From: Beta vulgaris subsp. vulgaris
Lineage: Eukaryota; Streptophyta; Magnoliopsida; Caryophyllales; Amaranthaceae
DNA length: 64,000 nt
Assembly (NCBI RefSeq): GCF_026745355.1
Contig: NC_079202.1
Coordinates: forward strand, 45,258,673-45,322,672
Direction of reading: 5' to 3'
Below are positions 57,563 through 64,000 of the stretch, one piece after another. The notes beneath the pieces were generated by a model. The model saw only the letters and a program-made list of their open reading frames with translations. It was not told the origin of the DNA and did no database searches. Position 1 is the stretch's first letter. Every line of letters starts with the position of its first letter. The position numbers and the translations under genes were made by a program.

Positions 57563-58936
57563 TAGTGCCGTCTCCTATAATTTAGGGGCCCTGTGTTAAA
57601 TTAGAAATGAGGCCACAAAAAGTAAAATAAAAACGACATTATATAAATATCAAAAAGTAAAAATTCATACAACTAATAAAATTTGTTCTTTGACCACAAA
57701 TTTATCAAGAGCTCCTCTTTGCGAACGGGTCAATTCTTCAATTATTTTTTTTTATTTTTGTGTTTTTCAAATCCATAATCATATTTTCTAGTTTTCGGTA
57801 ACATAACTAAAAAATTTCTACAACAATCACGAAACAAATCATATAATTTGCGATTACGAAAAACAAAAAAAAATTGAGTTCTCAAGCTTCCCTGCAGTCC
57901 AACAGAAGGCAGCACCAATGTAGCAGAACACGGTTTACCAGATAGGCAGCAGCCACCAGCCGGTAAGACAGCAACGCACGCACAGAATATGCTATAGCAG
58001 TCCGGCGACTAGTCCAAAAAAAATGTAGAACTAAAAAATAAAAAATTCCGACGACTGATTAGATGAAAAATAAAAAAGTCCGGCAACTAAAAATGTCCGG
58101 CGACTAGTCCAAAAAATAAAAGATAGGCAGCGGCAGATTTTAAAAATTTGTTGCCTAATTATATGAATTTATAGATGAAAATTGAAAAATAAAAAAAGTT
58201 AATTTGTTAATTGAACAATTCTAACTTTTAAGCCCTAAGAAATTAAGAACTAAGAGATAACTAAAAATTAATAACCCCTAATTTCAGATTATCAAATTTA
58301 AAAACAACAAAAATAACAAAATGTTCAGATTTAAGAAATTACGTTAATACATTTGTTCTTCAAGATCAGAGAATCCAAAAATGTAGAATATTAGCCAATT
58401 TCGCAGAGTTGTTATGATTTAAATTTGAGAGTTGTTTGAAGAAGATGGTTACTCATGGTTATGATTGGAATGATTATATATTTATAGTCTGAATTCTGAA
58501 AAGTGAAAAATCAAAGAGAAGGAAGAAGGATTAAGGAATCTCAAACATCAACTAAACTCAGAAATTTACAATTAAGATTAACGGATTTTTTAAGCTGTTG
58601 AAACTAAAGAATTAATATGACTGTTGTTTGCTATTAATGGCTTTAATGAATTTATGGAAAATTGAAAGGGAATTATTGAATTAAGCCGTTAATGGCGTTT
58701 TGGAGAATTGAAAGAGGTGGGGAAGTTGGAGAGTAATGAGGGAGAATGAGTAGTGAATGACGGAAGATTTGAGTGTTGTTACTTGTTGTTCCAACTTCCA
58801 CGCTTCTTTCCCATAATCCCATTCATTATTAATAATTTTTTTTTTACATTGGGCAGCCCATTCGAAAAATTGAGCCCTTGTATTTTTAGGGGCCCTGTGC
58901 AGTTGCTCACCCTGCACATGGCCTTAGCCGGGCCTG
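57563..58936 (-). mobile_element. second copy of the same hAT element, inverted
   Basis: It is the reverse complement of 55900-57287 along nearly its whole length, including the transposase start (57693-57815, minus) with its own extra stops. Ends are TAGTGCCGTCTC (first base changed from C) and CCGGGCCTG. Flanks CTGCCATT (57555-57562) and TGTCCATT (58937-58944) are similar but not identical, as expected for an older or mutated 8-bp duplication. Confidence 0.8.
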
Positions 58937-58969
58937 TGTCCATTGATACATTTTACCTCGTTTTACTTC

Positions 58970-59032
58970 TGCTTCCGACAGGAATCGAACTCCTATCTCA
59001 TGGAGAAGATGATCGCATTAGCCATTGACATA
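58970..59032 (-). repeat. tRNA-like sequence, probable SINE head
   Basis: The minus strand has an A-box-like TGGCTAATGCG (59014-59024) and a B box GAGTTCGATTCCTG (58979-58992) at RNA polymerase III spacing. It does not fold into an obvious complete tRNA. The hAT element inserted 34 bp to its left may have cut the SINE body. Confidence 0.4.
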
Positions 59033-59269
59033 TATCCTAATTCTTATAATTAACCATATGAATATATACATGCACTAGCCCCTCTACCTAATTATTTTGC
59101 CGTCTCACATTTTTCTCAAATATAGGAGGTTTTGAAAATAAAGGGGGACCTGTTTGATAATTGAATTTAACGTTAAAGGTAAAGACCTTAAAAAAAAATC
59201 AAAGAGGTATTCAAGATCAAGTACATAGTTTGCGTCCCCCTTCCATTGTACATGATTAAAAGATTAGGC

Positions 59270-60130
59270 CAACTCCTCGTGGTAGTTCTAATGAGGTTAA
59301 GTTCAAAATTAGGGTTTACGGTCCATCATTATTGCTATTGCACAACTCCACAACATTATTGATTGAGTCGAATTCCACTACCACACAAAAATAAAGAACC
59401 CAATCCACCATCAGAGAAATATCAATTGCTTTGAAAATAGCAAAAATTTCAGCCTCATTGATTTATTTGAAAGGTATCAAGCAAGAAAACATACCCATGA
59501 AATAACCATTGCAATTTCTAAGGACCCCTCCCACACTCGATTTCCTCTCCTCCAATTTTACTGACGCGTTGGTGTTCCATTTCAGTAAACCATATACAGA
59601 AGGACACCAATGTATCAACTCATTATTCTTATGACTTCTTTTCCATTTTAGAATATCAGAGCACCTGACAATATCCAAGGGGGCATATAGGAAGTCACTA
59701 TTCCAAGTCTTAATCCACCAACCCAATCTGAGAAGAACTAAATCATGTATATCGCATTGACACACCTTTGAAGATTCTCTCCTTTCTTTCTTTCTACAAT
59801 GACCAGATTATTACAAATAAAGCAGAGAACCATACCTTCTTAAAGTTTACCCCTTGCACCATATTACGCCACATGAGATACAACTCGAGCGAGTTTGGTT
59901 GAACCCATTTTGCACCCCACAACTCTAATCACCAGCACCACACTCTCCACGCAAAATCACAATGTAGTAGAAGGTGATCACAAGACTCCATCAACTTAGA
60001 TCACAATGGTGCACCACACTCGCTTTCATACCCTTCCATACTAGATCTTTGACAATTGGATTTTTATCAATAACATTGCATATATTCTTCCAAGGACTAT
60101 TACCTACGAGTCTGCCAAACTATTAATGGA
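59270..60130 (-). mobile_element. 3' part of a LINE (zf-RVT and RNase H-like region)
   Basis: The minus strand first reads ESCDHLLLHCDFAWRVWCW and LWGAKWVQPN (about 59880-60010), the zf-RVT zinc-binding region that follows the RT of plant LINEs. It then has the RNase H-like stretch LLKWNTNASVKLEERKSSVG, GVLRNCNGYFMGMFS (59463-59600), and after a stop NEAEIFAIFKAIDISL and VEFDSINNVVELCN. Several stops interrupt it. The RT and endonuclease are missing, which is usual for a 5'-truncated copy. Confidence 0.7.
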
Positions 60131-60400
60131 AAATGAGTTCCACTTATACTTCTTGTTGGATTACACTTTTCCATAAGCTCTATCTCTTACCTCATTCTTT
60201 GTGAGTTATATTTTCCCATCTTCTGTTGATTCTTGGTTATTTTCTCCCAAATGTTTTCTTCACACATTTCGATGGAGAGTTTAAATGGTTTGTAGGATTA
60301 AAGAGATGAGGCTTCAAAACTATTTTTCTCCTTTGATGTTATAGAGAAGGTGGTTGCAATTGGTAAAGATGCATGGACATCGAACAAAAATTACTCATGT

Positions 60401-60679
60401 GGTAGTAGTCGGACAATAGGAGCTAGAATTTTTATTGGTTTTTCAGAACTAATATCTTGTTTTTGCAAGTTTCATCCGGCTTATCATCATTAATCAATAT
60501 CGACTCTTGGTTATTCGCCATACTTTTCTTCCCCACCCCAATCCCCTAACTTTCCTTCTTTTTTATGGCGAATGACCAAGAGTCAATATTGATTATAAGC
60601 CAGATGAAACTTACAAAAACAAGATATTAGTTCTAAAAAATCAATACAAATTCTAGCTCCTGCGATCGGACTATTGCCA
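60401..60679. repeat. fold-back sequence, arms about 115-120 bp
   Basis: 60401-60521 and 60564-60679 are inverted copies sharing ggagctagaattt, agaactaatatcttgttttt, gtttcatc and gactcttggt, around a 42-bp C-rich loop. No coding potential. Confidence 0.85.
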
Positions 60680-60908
60680 CAGAGAAAAGTATTTGAATTC
60701 CAAAGGTAGTTTCGTGCCCAAAATTTATAAAAGGTGCTTTCTCGGAAAAAAAAAATGGTTACAAAGAATGAATTCTGACAAAATTTCCTTGAATTTATGA
60801 TCTATTACCTCCTATATAACTAGGGATGGTAAAAAAAGAATAAAAAAACTAATATGAACCCGGTGCACACTAATTAGTATGCACCCGATCCATATCACGT
60901 GAGTTTAG

Positions 60909-61275
60909 GATAGTATATATTGATATGATATAGTGTATGTTAAAATGTTATAGTGTATGTTAAAATGATATAATATATGTTAAAATGATATAGTGTACCT
61001 ATGTATAATGTAGTATATCTATTTTTGATATAGTATATCTATTTTTGATATAGTATATCTATTTTTGATATAGTGTATGTTTCTGTAATGCGTTTAAGTA
61101 CATATTTTCCTATAGGATATAGTGTACCTAGTTATGATATAGTGTTCCTATAAGATATAGTGTACCTAGTAATGATATAGTGTACGTAGTTATGATATAG
61201 TGTATCTATTTTTGATATAGTATACCTATGTATCATATAGTGTATTTATTTTTGATATAGTGTATCTATTTTTGG
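60909..61275. repeat. minisatellite, about 19-20-bp units
   Basis: Repeats of gatatagtgtatctattttt and variants (gatatagtgtacctagttat, ttaaaatgatatagtgtatg), about 18 units. It lies 535 bp upstream of the cellulase start codon. Confidence 0.9.
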
Positions 61276-61681
61276 TAATTAAAAGTGAGTACTTCTTAAC
61301 CAGTCACGTGCCTCGGCCTGATCCATACTATTTTTAGTGTAAATCGGGTCCATGCAAGATGGATTTATAAAAGAATAAACTAAGGTAAGAAACTACCAAT
61401 GCATGAGCTATCGGGAAAAATGTAGCATGCAAGTTGTAACTGTAAACTGTAAATTTGAACAAGTAATATCTGTAAGCACCAATACAATTCAGTGAAAAAC
61501 GGACGTGGGTCAATACCGGTAACTTGCAGTTGAAATTGGGTAGATACTGATAGATATAACCAACTAATAACGAATCTTGCTCATTAAAAAAGGCATAATT
61601 TAAGGCCTAAGCATCCCATAAACCAAAATCTCACCTTTTCTTGCAGTCCCTCGATTGAATTCTTAAGTCAAATATCAAGTC

Positions 61682-61692
61682 ATATATATACT
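61682..61692 (+). promoter_or_regulatory. possible TATA box of the cellulase gene
   Basis: atatatatact lies about 120 bp before the start codon, leaving room for a 5' UTR near 95 bp. Position and composition only. Confidence 0.35.
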
Positions 61693-61809
61693 TGAACAGC
61701 ATAAGGTTTTTAAAGGCAAGCTTTGATCATTTATATAGAATTAGATTATAGTACTTCTAATTATAACAGTTAGTATTATTTAGTACTTAGTATACTATAT
61801 AGGACTAAG

Positions 61810-63984
61810 ATGGCAGTGAGAATGAGTTCATATAACTACTTACACCTGTTCTCTTTGCCATTGTTATTGTACTGCTTGTGCTTAGGCAGTACGCCAGTCA
61901 ACAGTAAGCATGACTACAAAGACGCATTGGCCAAGTCCATCTTGTTCTTCCAAGGCCAAAGATCAGGGAGACTCCCTAAAGATCAACGCGTCACCTGGCG
62001 ATCTCATTCAGGCCTTCATGACGGTTCACTCGCTGGTGTATGTTACTTTTCTTTTCTTTCTCTCATTTTAAGGAATCTAAATTCTTTCCAGTAACTAGAT
62101 TGTCTAGGAAATAAGAGGGGAGTTTTTCAGATACAAACATTGATATGTTCTATTTCTAATTCTTATCAATCCAATAATGGGAAAGACTGTTCTTACACCA
62201 ACATGTAATTTTGATTTCTGTTTTTGTTTTTGTAACCACCTTCTCATATCTTGCCATAAAACAATAGTAGAGGCTGCATAATTGGAATATAAAAGTGGTG
62301 GCAATAGATTGAACCCTAAAACATTTCCCTGGAATGTGGCAGGTGAACTTAATGGGAGGGTACTACGACGCAGGAGACAATGTGAAATTCAACTTTCCCA
62401 TGGCTTACACAACCACCATGTTATCATGGGGGGTGTTAGAGTTTGGGGGGAGAATGGGTCCTGAGTTGAACAACACAAGGGCCGCCATTCATTGGGCTAC
62501 AAACTACCTCTACAAATGCGCAACTGCCACCCCCGGGAAGCTATACGTTGGGGTGGGTGACCCCATTGCGGATCACCGATGCTGGGAGAGACCAGAAGAC
62601 ATGGACACTCCTAGAAATGTCTACTCTGTTTCTCCCAGCAACCCAGGCTCTGATGTTGCTGGTGAAACTGCAGCTGCACTCGCTGCAGCTTCTATAGTTC
62701 TTCGAAGCACTGAACGGAAGTACGCAGCTATGCTTTTGATGACGGCAAAGAAAGTGATGCAATTTGCTATACAGTACAGGGGAGCTTACAGTGATTCTCT
62801 TAGATCAGCTGTCTGCCCTTTCTATTGTTCATATTCAGGGTACAAGGATGAGCTCCTATGGGGAGCAGCCTGGTTATTCAGAGCAACAAAAGAGAACTAT
62901 TACTTAAATTTCATCAATTCACTGGGAGCTAATGATGCCACTGATATCTTTAGCTGGGACAACAAGTTTGCTGGTGCGCGAGTCCTTCTCTCCAGGGTAA
63001 AAAGAGTCACTTTCTTTACATCTTAATAATGGCCATTTTAAGTGTGTTCTCTTCACCTCAATTAAATTTTTTTGGGCTGATTAAGACTAAACTAAGGTGG
63101 AATCATGGCTAGTAAGGTCCAATCAGTTCTAATGACTTCAGTTTAGATTAATTGTGGTAAAGAGAACACACTCTTATAATCAATCTCAATTCCTGAACAA
63201 AAATCTTCCTCCCTATTTAGAATGCCTTGCTGAACAAGGATAAAAATTTTGAGCCTTTCAAGCAAGGAGCAGAAGATTTCATATGCCGCATATTGCCCAA
63301 CAGCCCTTCTACTTCCACCCAATACACACCAGGTGCATTATTTTCCAGTTCTATTGAACTTTCATCTACCCCATGTTTTTTTTATTATAACTAATGAACA
63401 TGTATTACTACATGTCAGGAGGTCTGATGTATAAGCTCAGCGGCAGTAACCTCCAATATGTGACATCCATCAGCTTTTTACTTACAACTTATGCCAAGTT
63501 TATGTCAGTTTCTAGGCATACATTCAACTGCGGCTCTGTCGTGGTCACCCCATTAACTTTAAGACGTCTCTCTAGAAGACAGGTTTTCATCTGACATCAC
63601 TTTTGTGCTTTCTCTTATCTAAGTTGCGATCATTCTAAGGAACAAATCCATATGAATTATTTGCAGATAAATTACATACTTGGAGACAACCCAATAAAGA
63701 TGTCGTACATGGTAGGATATGGCGCAAATTATCCCAAGAGAGTTCATCATAGAGCGTCCTCCTTGCCTTCCTTGGCCCAACAGCGACAAGCTATTGGTTG
63801 CAGCAATGGCTTCCAATCTTACTATTACACCTCAAATCCTAATCCCAACCTTCTGATTGGAGCAGTTGTTGGAGGTCCAAACCAGAATGATGCCTACAAC
63901 GATGACCGCACAGACTATAGTCATTCCGAGCCAGCAACATATACAAATGCAGCTATGGTTGGAACCCTTGCTTCCTTTGCTTAG
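61810..63984 (+). CDS. secreted endo-1,4-beta-glucanase, GH9 family, 491 residues
   Basis: Exons 61810-62037, 62343-62996, 63221-63332, 63419-63582, 63667-63984, all GT-AG and frame-consistent. A hydrophobic leader (about 1-32, [15 protein letters not shown]) targets it to the wall. The GH9 domain starts [30 protein letters not shown] holds the catalytic-base aspartates (85, 88), HHR the conserved histidine (414), and [18 protein letters not shown] the acid glutamate (474) with Asp 465, 466 and 469. It ends after LASFA without a carbohydrate-binding module or membrane anchor, so it is a class B (GH9B) type. Plant members cut beta-1,4-glucans during wall loosening, abscission or ripening; which role applies here cannot be told. 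The length is normal and no break is seen. The first ATG was chosen because the leader follows it at once. Confidence 0.94.
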
Positions 63985-64000
63985 GAACTAACCCGAAAAT

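Larger units (their letters stand above)
55900..58936. repeat. large imperfect palindrome (arms about 1.38 kb, spacer 275 bp)
   Basis: Formed by the two opposite hAT insertions. Corresponding arm segments can be followed from the outer ends (gagcaactgcacagggcccc) to the inner ends (aatttaacacag). Confidence 0.9.

Noticed and set aside
59463..59765. A host gene of 100 codons
   Set aside because: The LKWNTNAS and GGVLRNCNGYFMGMF motifs are those of the LINE RNase H-like domain.

Overview
This window is plant nuclear DNA, most likely from a eudicot with a repeat-rich genome. The signs are split genes with GT-AG introns, a plant-type SCYL2 gene, a plant GH9 cellulase, and many plant transposon families (Ty3/gypsy and Ty1/copia LTR elements, LINE, Helitrons, Stowaway and hAT elements). 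I cannot name the genus from the sequence. All coordinates, splice sites and repeat ends were read by eye; no alignment was run.

Only two complete host genes are present, both on the plus strand. The first is a SCYL2-type pseudokinase gene (30664-46410, 14 exons, 919 residues predicted), a clathrin-linked trafficking factor whose introns are swollen by nested transposons. The second is a secreted GH9 endo-1,4-beta-glucanase (61810-63984, 5 exons, 491 residues) near the right edge. A third host gene is represented by one minus-strand exon, the first coding exon of an eIF2D/ligatin gene (5288-5422). A broken gypsy element lies downstream of it and runs off the left edge.

Layout: 1-4488 broken Ty3/gypsy element (minus). 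4637-5790 small Helitron, eIF2D exon 1, and two minus-strand Helitron 3' ends in tandem. 7400-13000 AT-rich DNA carrying scattered gene fragments: an old plastid petA piece, two exons resembling a PSK-simulator (DUF668) gene, and exons resembling SMC4. 15121-16375 a TIR-bounded nonautonomous element. 17295-17620 a MITE. 18440-22770 a gypsy gag remnant fused in frame to a copia reverse transcriptase remnant with its 3' LTR. 24148-27337 a probable solo LTR. 28212-28757 a hAT MITE. 30664-46410 SCYL2. 47508-47848 a GC-rich hAT MITE. 48098-53170 a Helitron-like sequence split by a 4.55 kb nonautonomous gypsy element with a perfect 5-bp target duplication, unusual satellite repeats and ten recurring stem-loops. 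55900-58936 two copies of one hAT family inserted head to head, forming a roughly 3 kb imperfect palindrome. 59270-60130 a LINE tail. 60401-60679 a fold-back sequence. 60909-61275 a minisatellite. 61810-63984 the cellulase gene.

The host genes are functionally unrelated (translation, vesicle traffic, cell wall). What links the window is the transposon history, with several insertions dated relative to each other by nesting and by target-site duplications that can be read directly.
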